A stretch of 6,094 nt of DNA. Source: Sulfurovum sp. Its GTDB lineage: Bacteria; Campylobacterota; Campylobacteria; Campylobacterales; Sulfurovaceae. How positions within the stretch are numbered: position 1 is the first letter of the stretch; each line of letters opens with the position of its first letter. Shown here one piece after another: positions 1 to 5,913 of the stretch. Position numbers and translations under genes: made by a program. Under the pieces are notes generated by a model. It was given only the letters and a program-made list of their open reading frames with translations. It was not told the origin of the DNA and ran no database searches. The DNA lies in assembly GCA_027029065.1 (NCBI GenBank), contig JALVGO010000018.1, positions 1-6,094 of the forward strand. Reading direction: 5' to 3'.

Positions 1-1742
1 TAGGCATCCATCTCTTCTGCCATCTTCTCGCTGTAGTCTGTGCTGACCGCCCCGCCGCCAAGAAAAGAGTTTTGGCTGCGTGAGAGTACCATCAGCCCTG
101 CCACATCGGTCATGCCGTAGACTGAGATCATATCTTTTAGGATTGCTGTGGCACGGTCAAGGTCGTTGCCTGCCCCGGTACTGATCTCGCCGATGAAGAC
201 CTCTTCGGCTGCACGCCCGCCAAGCAGCACATCCACTTCTGCGATGAGTTCATGTTTCTGTTTGAGGAAACGCTCCTCATCTTCAGGCAGGTGCAGGGTA
301 TAGCCCAGTGCACCAAGTCCCCTTGGGATGATGGAGACTTTGGTTACCCGTGTGGCACCTTCTGTAAGTTCTGCCATCAGGGCATGACCGCTTTCGTGGT
401 AGGCGACGATCTCTTTCTCTTTGTCGTTGATCTTGCGGTTTTTCTTCTCAAGTCCGACAAAGGATCGCTCTATGGCTTCAAGCAGATCTTCTTGTTCGAT
501 CTGCTTTTTGTTCTGTCGTCCTGCCAGAAGCGCCGCTTCGTTGATAATGTTGGCAAGGTCGGCACCTGCAAGTCCTGCTGTCTGTTTGGCGACCACTTCA
601 AGATCTACGCTTGGGGCGAGCTTGACATCTTTGGAGTGGACTTTGAGAATGGCAAGACGACCTTCGAAGTCTGGTTTATCCACCAGTACCTGACGGTCAA
701 AACGTCCGGCACGCAGCAGCGCGGCATCGAGTGTTTCGGGTCGGTTGGTTGCCGCAAGAACAATGACCGGTGTGTCGGTACCGAACCCGTCCATCTCTGC
801 AAGCAGCTGGTTGAGTGTCTGTTCGCGTTCATCGTTGCCTCCAAGCTGTCCGCCGGAGGCTCTCGATTTGCCGATCGCATCGATCTCATCGATGAAGATG
901 ATAGCAGGTGCCTCTTTCTTCGCCTGAGCGAAGAGGTCTCGCACACGGCTGGCACCGACACCGACGAACATTTCGATGAAGCTCGATCCGCTGACAGAGA
1001 AGAAAGGCACGGATGCCTCTCCCGCAACCGCTTTGGCAAGCAGGGTTTTACCGGTACCCGGAGGACCCACAAGGAGTACCCCTTTTGGGATCTTCGCACC
1101 CAGTTCAATGTAGCGTTCGGGGAACTTGAGGAAATCAACGATCTCTTTGACCTCATCTTTGGCCTCTTCAACCCCCTGCACATCGTCAAACTTGGTATCG
1201 GGTTTTTCGGAATTGATGAGTTTGTCGGCTTTCCCGGCACCAAGGATACCGCCGCCCATCCCTTTGGACATCTTTTTTGCCAAAAATATCCAGATGGCAA
1301 AGAAGATAAGAATCGGAAGCAGCATGCTGATGAGTTCGGAGATAAAACTGTTGCCTACAATCCCCTCATAAGGGATATTTTTCTTTTCCAGCAGGGGAAT
1401 GAGCGTCTCGTCATAGGTGGGTACGTTTTGTGCTACATAGCGTATTTTGCGTCCCTCTTCTTCACTGATCGCCTCTACACTGCTTGGTGTCAATTTGACA
1501 CTTTCTACCGTTCCTTCTTTGATCTTCGCTTTGATGTCGGAGTATTTGACCTGTTTGGTCAGGGAGACATTCTGCGTATTCATCATAGTACTCAGGCTGC
1601 CTCCGCCGTCTCCGACAAAGGATTTGAAGATCAGGATGATGACAATAGAGAAGATGGCAAATGCCAGCAGAGGGTTGTCATTGAAAAAGTTATTGTTATT
1701 ATTGTTGTTATTCTGGTTTTGGTTATTTTGGTTGTTCGCCAT
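1..1742 (-). CDS. ftsH: ATP-dependent zinc metalloprotease FtsH, C-terminus cut off by the window edge
   Basis: FtsH is a hexameric inner-membrane AAA+ protease that extracts and degrades membrane proteins and short-lived cytoplasmic regulators. The visible 580 codons show, in order: an Asn/Gln-only tract (residues 3-18), a first membrane segment (about 24-43), a periplasmic domain, a second membrane segment (about 134-155), Walker A GPPGTGKT (226-233), Walker B IIFIDEID (281-288), the second region of homology with arginine fingers R344 and R347, the zinc site HESGH (449-453) and the third zinc ligand D527 in GNDLDRAT. All key catalytic residues are intact. The ATG at 1742 has an AAAGGA Shine-Dalgarno (1748-1753) five nt upstream. 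The start lies inside the 3' end of prmA (20-nt overlap), implying translational coupling. Roughly the last 60-90 residues lie outside the window, judged from usual family length. The identification is certain; the N/Q leader is unusual. Confidence 0.98.
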   Translation of the reverse strand, partial: MANNQNNQNQNNNNNNNNFFNDNPLLAFAIFSIVIILIFKSFVGDGGGSLSTMMNTQNVSLTKQVKYSDIKAKIKEGTVESVKLTPSSVEAISEEEGRKIRYVAQNVPTYDETLIPLLEKKNIPYEGIVGNSFISELISMLLPILIFFAIWIFLAKKMSKGMGGGILGAGKADKLINSEKPDTKFDDVQGVEEAKDEVKEIVDFLKFPERYIELGAKIPKGVLLVGPPGTGKTLLAKAVAGEASVPFFSVSGSSFIEMFVGVGASRVRDLFAQAKKEAPAIIFIDEIDAIGKSRASGGQLGGNDEREQTLNQLLAEMDGFGTDTPVIVLAATNRPETLDAALLRAGRFDRQVLVDKPDFEGRLAILKVHSKDVKLAPSVDLEVVAKQTAGLAGADLANIINEAALLAGRQNKKQIEQEDLLEAIERSFVGLEKKNRKINDKEKEIVAYHESGHALMAELTEGATRVTKVSIIPRGLGALGYTLHLPEDEERFLKQKHELIAEVDVLLGGRAAEEVFIGEISTGAGNDLDRATAILKDMISVYGMTDVAGLMVLSRSQNSFLGGGAVSTDYSEKMAEEMDA

Positions 1743-2562
1743 TGCTGTCCTTTGTGTAAACTAAAGTAACCCACTCATTCCTGTGGATACGTCTTTGAAG
1801 CGACAGGTCACTGAATGTTTCTGCTACTGCTGTCTCTTTTTTATCTAAAATACCTGAAAGTATAAGGTGCCCGCCGGGTTTGAGTGCTCTCTTCAGGTCC
1901 GGTGCGATCATTCTTAGTACATCTGCGATGATATTGGCGATGACCACATCGTATGTGCCGTCCGCTTTGTCAACAGAACCTTCCCAAAGTGCTTTGTAGG
2001 ATGCCTCATTGAGTGCAAAGTTCTGCTCGCAGCTTGTCACAGAGACCGGGTCGGTATCGCAAAGCTCTACCGTTGCACCCAGTTTGGTACAAGCCAGTCC
2101 AAGGATACCCGAACCGCATCCCACATCGATGACACTGTCACCGGGTTTGACGATGTCGCTGAGTGCCTGAAGACAGGAGAATGTGGTAGCATGGTGCCCG
2201 GAACCAAATGCCAGTGCCGGGTCGATCTTGATATTGATCAGATCCTCTTTGGGTGCATGCCAGCTTGGGAAGATGTAAAACTTTCCTGCTTCGATAGGCT
2301 GGATGGACTCCTGATAGGTCTTGATCCAGTCCACATTCTCTTTCTCTTCCAGCATTATCTCCATCTTGATGGGAGGTTCGATCTCGCTGCCCAACGATAG
2401 CAGGGCATCTTTAACGAAAGTTAAATCATCTTCGCTGCGGAGGATCAGTTTCTCTTTGCCAAACTCGATACCGTCATCATAGAGGTTCATGATAAAGTCG
2501 GCAATCAGATCGACATACTGTGCATCGAGTGTGACAGTCAGTTCATAATATCTATTGTGCAT
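1723..2562 (-). CDS. prmA: Ribosomal protein L11 methyltransferase
   Basis: PrmA is a cytoplasmic SAM-dependent enzyme that methylates ribosomal protein L11. The 279-residue product has an N-terminal L11-recognition domain (about 1-70), the family signature [15 protein letters not shown] (113-127), SAM-binding motif [14 protein letters not shown] (144-156), an acidic ribose-binding strand (ELCDTDP, 166-172) and the motif IV-like [10 protein letters not shown] (207-216). The start at 2562 is chosen over an upstream in-frame ATG at 2643. That longer form would add 27 residues that merely translate the hisA 3' end in another frame. A GAGG Shine-Dalgarno also sits about seven nt before 2562. The gene overlaps hisA by 11 nt and ftsH by 20 nt. 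The prmA-ftsH order is, as I recall, also found in Campylobacter, which supports an epsilonproteobacterial origin. Length is slightly below the roughly 290 residues of the E. coli enzyme. Confidence 0.95.
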   Translation of the reverse strand: MHNRYYELTVTLDAQYVDLIADFIMNLYDDGIEFGKEKLILRSEDDLTFVKDALLSLGSEIEPPIKMEIMLEEKENVDWIKTYQESIQPIEAGKFYIFPSWHAPKEDLINIKIDPALAFGSGHHATTFSCLQALSDIVKPGDSVIDVGCGSGILGLACTKLGATVELCDTDPVSVTSCEQNFALNEASYKALWEGSVDKADGTYDVVIANIIADVLRMIAPDLKRALKPGGHLILSGILDKKETAVAETFSDLSLQRRIHRNEWVTLVYTKDSNGEQPK

Positions 2563-3265
2563 GGACTGCCTCAAATGCCTCTTGAAGATCGAGCGTGCCT
2601 TCGTAAAAGGCTTTACCGACAATGGTACCGTCGATGCCTGCATCGATCAGTGCCCTGATATCATGCATATCCTTCAGACCGCCGCTGGCGATCGTCTCGA
2701 GCCCGGAAGCCTTTTTGATAGAGAGGGTAAAGTCGATGTTGACACCGGTCATCATGCCGTCACGCCCCACATCGGTACAGATGATCGCCTCCACACCGCA
2801 ATCTGCGAACGCTTTGGCAAGGTCAGTCGCTTTCATGTCCGAAGTCTCTGCCCATCCCTCAACTGCCACCATACCGTCGATCGCATCGATACCGACAACG
2901 ATGGGGTACTTCGCAGCCATTGCTTTGACAAACTCCGGATCTCTTACCGCTACGGAGCCCAAAATCAGCCGGTCGATACCGAGATCGAGATACATCTTGA
3001 TCGTCTCCTCATCGCGGATACCGCCGCCCAGCTCCAGCTTGAGGTTGCAGTGCTTACGGATCTTTCTGATCTGTTCGAGGTTTTCCGGTTTGCCGGCAAA
3101 GGCACCGTTGAGATCGACCAGATGCACCCACTCGGAGCCAAGCTCCTCAAACTTTTTGGCGACCTGCCACGGTTCGTCACTGTAGATCTTGGCGGAGTCC
3201 ATCAAGCCTTTGGAGAGTCTGACGGCTTTGCCGTCTTTGAGATCAATAGCGGGGAGGATTGTCAT
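2552..3265 (-). CDS. hisA: HisA, ProFAR isomerase of histidine biosynthesis (EC 5.3.1.16)
   Basis: HisA converts ProFAR to PRFAR, the substrate of the HisH-HisF synthase, in the cytoplasm. The 237-residue product is a normal-length (beta-alpha)8 barrel. It has the opening [17 protein letters not shown] with catalytic D8, phosphate-binding GGGIR (80-84), the second catalytic Asp D127 in [17 protein letters not shown] (163-170), ASGG (193-196) and VGKAFYEG (216-223). The start is set at the ATG of 3265. The frame stays open upstream to an ATG at 3334, but those 23 extra residues translate a heptamer tandem repeat and precede the conserved N-terminus, so I reject them; an automatic caller may not. 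The Shine-Dalgarno GAGGTG and the ATG lie inside a hairpin (3263-3285), and a 34-codon frame ends with its TGA overlapping this ATG. The gene overlaps prmA by 11 nt. The function is certain; the regulation is inferred. Confidence 0.96.
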   Translation of the reverse strand: MTILPAIDLKDGKAVRLSKGLMDSAKIYSDEPWQVAKKFEELGSEWVHLVDLNGAFAGKPENLEQIRKIRKHCNLKLELGGGIRDEETIKMYLDLGIDRLILGSVAVRDPEFVKAMAAKYPIVVGIDAIDGMVAVEGWAETSDMKATDLAKAFADCGVEAIICTDVGRDGMMTGVNIDFTLSIKKASGLETIASGGLKDMHDIRALIDAGIDGTIVGKAFYEGTLDLQEAFEAVHAQ

Positions 3266-3366
3266 TTGACACCTCGTGTCAAATGGAGTGAAGAGTGAAG
3301 AGTGAAGAGTGAAGAGTTGGGGTATGCATCGCATGGCGATGCTTTTATGATAATTTTTGGTTGCAT
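3262..3366 (-). CDS. Candidate 34-codon leader ORF between hisH and hisA
   Basis: This short frame fills the hisH-hisA gap. Its ATG at 3366 follows an AGGA Shine-Dalgarno (3373-3376) that abuts the hisH stop, with six nt of spacing. Its TGA (3264-3262) overlaps the hisA ATG (3265-3263) as ATGA, the classic arrangement for translational coupling. The N-terminal part reads [16 protein letters not shown]. The middle is an Ser/Leu/Phe/His-rich stretch produced by the heptamer tandem repeat, and the end (HLTRGVK) is encoded by the hairpin over the hisA start. I see no known domain, no run of His codons typical of a his attenuator, and no signal peptide. It may be translated only to carry ribosomes into hisA, or it may be chance, since the Shine-Dalgarno could be the remnant of an older hisA site displaced by inserted repeats. 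Confidence 0.4.
   Translation of the reverse strand: MQPKIIIKASPCDAYPNSSLFTLHSSLHLTRGVK
3263..3285 (-). promoter_or_regulatory. Hairpin enclosing the hisA Shine-Dalgarno and start codon
   Basis: A perfect 9-bp inverted repeat, CATTTGACA (3263-3271) and TGTCAAATG (3277-3285), is separated by five bases. In the hisA mRNA the 3' arm ends in the AUG start, so the start codon is base-paired. The loop reads CGAGG and continues into GTG, so most of the Shine-Dalgarno is exposed. A ribosome translating the leader ORF would melt the stem. The same dyad could instead be a DNA operator, but it sits inside a transcription unit. Confidence 0.65.
3286..3317. repeat. Perfect heptanucleotide tandem repeat, 4.6 copies
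   Basis: The unit GAGTGAA (plus strand) is repeated without error four times from 3286 to 3313, plus GAGT to 3317; in the his mRNA sense the unit is TTCACTC. It lies directly upstream of the hisA start hairpin and inside the candidate leader ORF. Because seven is not a multiple of three, each unit gained or lost changes the reading frame. Similar purine-rich heptamer arrays occur between genes in many bacterial genomes, so it may also be a neutral mobile-like repeat. Confidence 0.9.
3326..3342. other. GC-rich 7-bp hairpin in the hisH-hisA gap
   Basis: GCATCGC (3326-3332) and GCGATGC (3336-3342) form a perfect stem with a three-base loop. Read on the plus strand it is followed by TTTT (3343-3346) and looks like a weak terminator for antisense transcription. 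Read in the his mRNA direction it lacks a U-run, so it should not terminate the operon. It might instead stabilise an mRNA 3' end or slow ribosomes on the leader ORF. Confidence 0.5.
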
Positions 3367-3372
3367 TTATGT

Positions 3373-3376
3373 TCCT
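3373..3376 (-). promoter_or_regulatory. Shine-Dalgarno abutting the hisH stop codon
   Basis: In mRNA sense AGGA directly follows the hisH UAG (AGAGGA if the last two stop-codon bases are included) and lies six nt before the ATG at 3366. It is the best Shine-Dalgarno in the gap and is about 107 nt from hisA, so it can only serve the leader ORF at present. A ribosome ending hisH would be positioned to restart here. Confidence 0.5.
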
Positions 3377-4006
3377 CTATAACTTTGTAAAATTTTCTAT
3401 GATTTTAAGACCATTCTCATGGCTCTTTTCTGGGTGAGGCTGGATGCCGAAGACATTTTCATTCTGTACAGCTGAGACAAATTCATACCCGTAATAGGTT
3501 TTACCGATGGCATAGGTGTCATCACAGACGGCATGGTAGGAGTGGACAAAGTAAAGATAGAAATCTTGAGGTAAGCCTGTAAAAAGTTCACTGCTCTCTG
3601 CTCCTTGCTCCCCGCTCGCTTGGAACAGTTCGTTCCATCCCATATGCGGCACTTTCAGTGGATGATCAAAACGGCTCTCATTAAATGCCACGACTTTGCC
3701 GGGGATGAGTCCTAGTCCCTTGTGCGTGCCGAACTCTTCGCTGCTTTCAAAGAGCAACTGCATACCAAGACAGATGCCAAGCAGGGGTTTTCCGCTTGCT
3801 CCAAAGGCAATGACCGCTTCATCCATACCGTTGCTTGCCAAGTGTGCCATGGCATCACCGAATGCACCTACACCGGGGAGAATAAGACGGTCATACTGTG
3901 TCAGTTTTTCCGGATCGCTCTCAAGTACGGCATCGGCACCGACCTTTTTGAACGCATTGATGACGGAGGCAAGATTGCCCATGTTGTAGTCGACGATTCC
4001 TATCAC
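3377..4006 (-). CDS. hisH: HisH, glutaminase subunit of imidazole glycerol phosphate synthase
   Basis: HisH is the class I glutamine amidotransferase subunit that hydrolyses glutamine and passes ammonia to HisF, making IGP and AICAR in histidine synthesis. The 209-residue product begins MIGIVDYNMGN. It shows the PGVGAFGDAM loop (44-53), the nucleophile C79 in LLGICLGMQ and the H191/E193 pair in QPHPEKS, so the catalytic triad is complete. The start is a GTG at 4006 with AGGA (4017-4020) ten nt upstream; the nearby ATG at 4013 is in another frame. Residues about 130-141 (ASGEQGAESSEL) are encoded by a degenerate heptamer array. They lengthen the loop between HMGWN and LFTGLPQDFY by about six residues compared with E. 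coli HisH as I recall it. It is the first gene of the leftward block, next to hisA, with its partner hisF outside the window. Confidence 0.96.
   Translation of the reverse strand: MIGIVDYNMGNLASVINAFKKVGADAVLESDPEKLTQYDRLILPGVGAFGDAMAHLASNGMDEAVIAFGASGKPLLGICLGMQLLFESSEEFGTHKGLGLIPGKVVAFNESRFDHPLKVPHMGWNELFQASGEQGAESSELFTGLPQDFYLYFVHSYHAVCDDTYAIGKTYYGYEFVSAVQNENVFGIQPHPEKSHENGLKIIENFTKL
3585..3619. repeat. Degenerate heptamer array inside hisH
   Basis: Five consecutive 7-nt units on the plus strand share a core of the type TGCTCnn: AGTTCAC, TGCTCTC, TGCTCCT, TGCTCCC, CGCTCGC. They encode HisH residues about 130-141. The pattern (pyrimidine, purine, CTC, then pyrimidines) resembles the minus-strand reading of the 3286-3317 array, though the sequence differs and copies have diverged. 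It appears fixed in frame. Confidence 0.6.
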
Positions 4007-4039
4007 TATGCATCTGTCCTTTACTGTTTAGTTGTCGTG

Positions 4040-4069
4040 ATTATATCAAATTAAATTGAAAGGGGTGAA
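4040..4069 (-). promoter_or_regulatory. Probable housekeeping promoter for the hisH-hisA-prmA-ftsH block
   Basis: On the minus strand, a perfect TATAAT lies at 4045-4040, preceded by TG and one base (TGATATAAT), which makes an extended -10. A weak TTCACC at 4069-4064 matches four of six -35 bases with an 18-bp spacer, and the intervening sequence is A/T-rich. Transcription would start near 4033, giving a leader of about 27 nt before the hisH GTG, too short for an attenuator. No second promoter is evident before ftsH, although one inside the genes could be missed. Confidence 0.7.
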
Positions 4070-4072
4070 AGC

Positions 4073-4101
4073 GTGTCGATTTTAGGATATTTCGATAAAA
4101 T
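4073..4101 (+). promoter_or_regulatory. Possible promoter for the lipid A acyltransferase block
   Basis: TAAAAT at 4096-4101 matches five of six -10 bases, with a poor -35 (GTGTCG, 4073-4078) at 17 bp. Transcription would start near 4108, leaving a leader of about 19 nt. Weak -35 boxes are common in epsilonproteobacterial promoters, so this is plausible but not strong. It is back-to-back with the hisH promoter within one 120-bp intergenic region, which contains nothing else I can name. Confidence 0.4.
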
Positions 4102-4116
4102 AAGTCATTAACTTTT

Positions 4117-4130
4117 AAGGCGGAATGTGA
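4117..4130 (+). promoter_or_regulatory. Ribosome-binding site with overlapping ATG-TGA start-stop and GTG start
   Basis: AAGGCGG (4117-4123) is followed by an ATG at 4125 that meets TGA at once (ATGTGA), while the acyltransferase frame begins with the GTG at 4127 inside the same six bases. Spacing from AAGG is four nt to the ATG and six to the GTG, so the GTG is better placed. Competition from the start-stop codon pair could lower expression. Confidence 0.55.
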
Positions 4131-5011
4131 AAGAGCGAATCGAGTATGCACTGGTAAAAGTACTGTTGTGGTTTGCCGGCATACTGCCTGAAGGGCTGCT
4201 CTATTGGCTGATGCGGAAGATCGCACTGCTTTTGTACAAGATAGACAGCAAAAGGCGTACGCTGACCATAGAGAATCTTGCTGCGGCATTTCCCCAATAT
4301 TCCACAGAACACATCGAAGCACTCTCCAAAGAGGTTTATGTGGAGCTCTCCCAGACCGTAACGGAGATACTGCTGATGTTTGTAGACCGGTTCGATATTG
4401 ACAAAGCGGTGGTCAATGCCCAAGAGGCGCAAGAGGCGCTAAGGAAAATCAAAACATCTGCCAAAAACGGTGTGATCGTTGTTACGGCACATTTTTCAAA
4501 CTGGGAGCTGGCGGCGCATTTTCTTGCCAAACACGGACTGCCGATGCTGGCAATCGGAAGAGAGGGGAACAACCGCCTTATTGACAGACATATTACTGTT
4601 CCGTTCAGAAACAAGTACGATAACAGAGCCGTAAGCAAAAAGAGGGCGATGGTTGCGATGGCAAAGGCGCTGAAATCGGGTGAAGCGGTAGGGCTCCTTA
4701 TCGACCAGAAAGCCGGAGAGATCAACAGTGCCAAAGTGGACTTTTTTGGAATGCCTGCGGAGACAACCACCTCTGTGGCGATGCTCAAGCTCAAGTTCGA
4801 TCCGACAGTCGTTCCCGTTTTTATTGCAAGAGAGTCCAAAGGCAAATACCGTATGTATGTGGAAACACCGGTTGAATACAAAGCGGAGGAGATAGCAGAT
4901 AAAGAGGAGAAGCTTGCAGCTATGACCCAAAAGTATACCCGAGCGATAGAGTCGATGATCCGAAAATATCCTGCACAGTGGTTCTGGATGCACAACAGGT
5001 GGCGGCGATGA
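4127..5011 (+). CDS. Lipid A late acyltransferase, LpxL/HtrB family
   Basis: Family members sit on the cytoplasmic face of the inner membrane and transfer a secondary fatty acyl chain from acyl-ACP to the lipid A precursor. The 294-residue product is of normal length. It has an N-terminal hydrophobic anchor (about 7-38), the catalytic HX4E motif HFSNWE (H122, E127), a conserved LLIDQKAG (190-197) and VDFFGMPAETTT (204-215) region, and the C-terminal signature YPAQWFWMHNRWR (281-293). The start is a GTG at 4127 preceded by AAGGCGG (4117-4123). An ATG two bases upstream runs straight into TGA, so GTG is the only workable start. The stop overlaps the next gene's start by 4 nt. Whether it adds a lauroyl, myristoyl or other chain cannot be read from the sequence, so I leave the symbol blank (lpxL/htrB/waaM-type). 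Confidence 0.93.
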   Translation: MKERIEYALVKVLLWFAGILPEGLLYWLMRKIALLLYKIDSKRRTLTIENLAAAFPQYSTEHIEALSKEVYVELSQTVTEILLMFVDRFDIDKAVVNAQEAQEALRKIKTSAKNGVIVVTAHFSNWELAAHFLAKHGLPMLAIGREGNNRLIDRHITVPFRNKYDNRAVSKKRAMVAMAKALKSGEAVGLLIDQKAGEINSAKVDFFGMPAETTTSVAMLKLKFDPTVVPVFIARESKGKYRMYVETPVEYKAEEIADKEEKLAAMTQKYTRAIESMIRKYPAQWFWMHNRWRR

Positions 5012-5913
5012 ATGAACGTATGCTGATACTCAGTGACGGCAGAGCCGGTCATGAAAACCAGTCTGTGGCACTGGCGAAACATCTTGGTATGGCGTATGAT
5101 GTGTGCAGAGTAGAGCCACGTTTTGGCTGGAGCAAAGCGGCTGCAATGCTGCTTGACAGGCTGGGGGTGAAGCTGTCTGGACTTTTCAGTGTTGAGAAGC
5201 CGCCCCAAGCATCATACAGCTATGTTGTCGGTGCCGGCTCGACAACCTACTATCCGGTCAAAGTATTGGCAAGGAGACTGGGTGCCAAATCGGTAACGAT
5301 GATGCTCCCCAAGGGCTTTCGCTACGATTTTGACCTGATCCTAGCACAGGGGCATGATGATCCGCCCAAACAGCCAAACATCAAGACACTTCCGGTAAAC
5401 CTCTCCTATGTCCAGCCGCAGGGTATCTTTCAAAAATCCAAAAAACCTGTTGTGGGCATTGTCATAGGCGGCGAGAATAGGGTATACCGTATGAGCAGGG
5501 GGCGTATCGAAGCCTTTCTCGATGAGATCGTTGCACGTTTTAGGCAGAGCCATACCATTGCAGTGAGCACCTCTCCAAGAACATCTAAAGAGATCGACGC
5601 ACTGGTTGCCTCCTATGGATTTGACTATACGCTTCTCTATTCGGAGTGTCAGGAAAACCCTATCTCTGATTTTTTGGCAGTGGCAGAAGTGGTGTTTGTC
5701 ACTGCCGACAGTACATCGATGATCTCAGAGGCGGTCAGTTTCGGGGAGAGTGCGGTCATTGTGCTGCCGCTTGAAGCGCAAAAAGAGAGCAAGTACCGAA
5801 ACTTTGTCGAAATACTGGAGAGGGGGGAGTATCTTCACATCTATGACGGGTCGATCAAGTACCGTTCACGCAAGGTTGACCTCTCCCGTGCGCTCAAAAA
5901 GGTATTTTCGTGA
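5008..5913 (+). CDS. ELM1-family (DUF1022, PF06258) protein, possible GT-B-like enzyme
   Basis: The 301-residue product matches the bacterial side of the family named after plant mitochondrial-fission factor ELM1. Motifs I recognise are the opening LSDGRAGHENQS (8-19), IGGENRVY (153-160), VSTSPRTSKE (186-195) and VTADSTSMISEA (231-242). The last two resemble the C-terminal nucleotide-sugar-binding half of GT-B-fold glycosyltransferases. No signal peptide or clear membrane segment is visible, so it is probably cytoplasmic. The start is the ATG at 5008, in an ATGA overlap with the acyltransferase stop and with AGGTGG (4997-5002) five nt upstream. An ATG at 4978 would lie within the preceding gene and lacks family sequence. 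The next gene overlaps it by 4 nt. Placement between a lipid A acyltransferase and a glycosyltransferase suggests a role in LPS core or another envelope glycolipid; the exact reaction is unknown. Confidence 0.85.
   Translation: MNERMLILSDGRAGHENQSVALAKHLGMAYDVCRVEPRFGWSKAAAMLLDRLGVKLSGLFSVEKPPQASYSYVVGAGSTTYYPVKVLARRLGAKSVTMMLPKGFRYDFDLILAQGHDDPPKQPNIKTLPVNLSYVQPQGIFQKSKKPVVGIVIGGENRVYRMSRGRIEAFLDEIVARFRQSHTIAVSTSPRTSKEIDALVASYGFDYTLLYSECQENPISDFLAVAEVVFVTADSTSMISEAVSFGESAVIVLPLEAQKESKYRNFVEILERGEYLHIYDGSIKYRSRKVDLSRALKKVFS

Noticed and set aside
252..1769. A 505-codon plus-strand open frame opposite ftsH
   Set aside because: It is antisense to a fully conserved FtsH, its product is Cys/Phe/Asp-rich with no recognisable domain, and it has no plausible start context; it is a codon-usage shadow.
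3266..3282. TTGACA on both strands near the hisA start as promoter -35 boxes
   Set aside because: No acceptable -10 lies 16-18 bp downstream on either strand; the motif is explained by the inverted repeat.
2555..3298. A 247-codon plus-strand open frame opposite hisA
   Set aside because: The minus strand carries intact HisA motifs throughout, and the opposite product resembles no protein family.
3286..3317. Tandem repeat as a CRISPR array or phage attachment site
   Set aside because: The units are 7 nt with no spacers, and no cas, integrase or tRNA sequence is nearby.
3266..3334. An N-terminal extension of hisA starting at the ATG of 3334
   Set aside because: The extra 23 residues translate the heptamer repeat and hairpin, have no Shine-Dalgarno, and precede the conserved MTILPAIDL start.
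3621..3637. Small inverted repeat TGGAAC / GTTCCA next to the heptamer array in hisH
   Set aside because: Only six pairs, and it encodes part of the conserved HMGWN region, so coding constraint is enough to explain it.
3377..4006. Possible disabled HisH because of the internal repeat insertion
   Set aside because: The frame is intact and C79, H191 and E193 are all present, so the protein should be functional.
4336..5208. A 290-codon minus-strand open frame across the acyltransferase and ELM1-family genes
   Set aside because: It crosses a junction of two well-supported plus-strand genes and shows no family motif.
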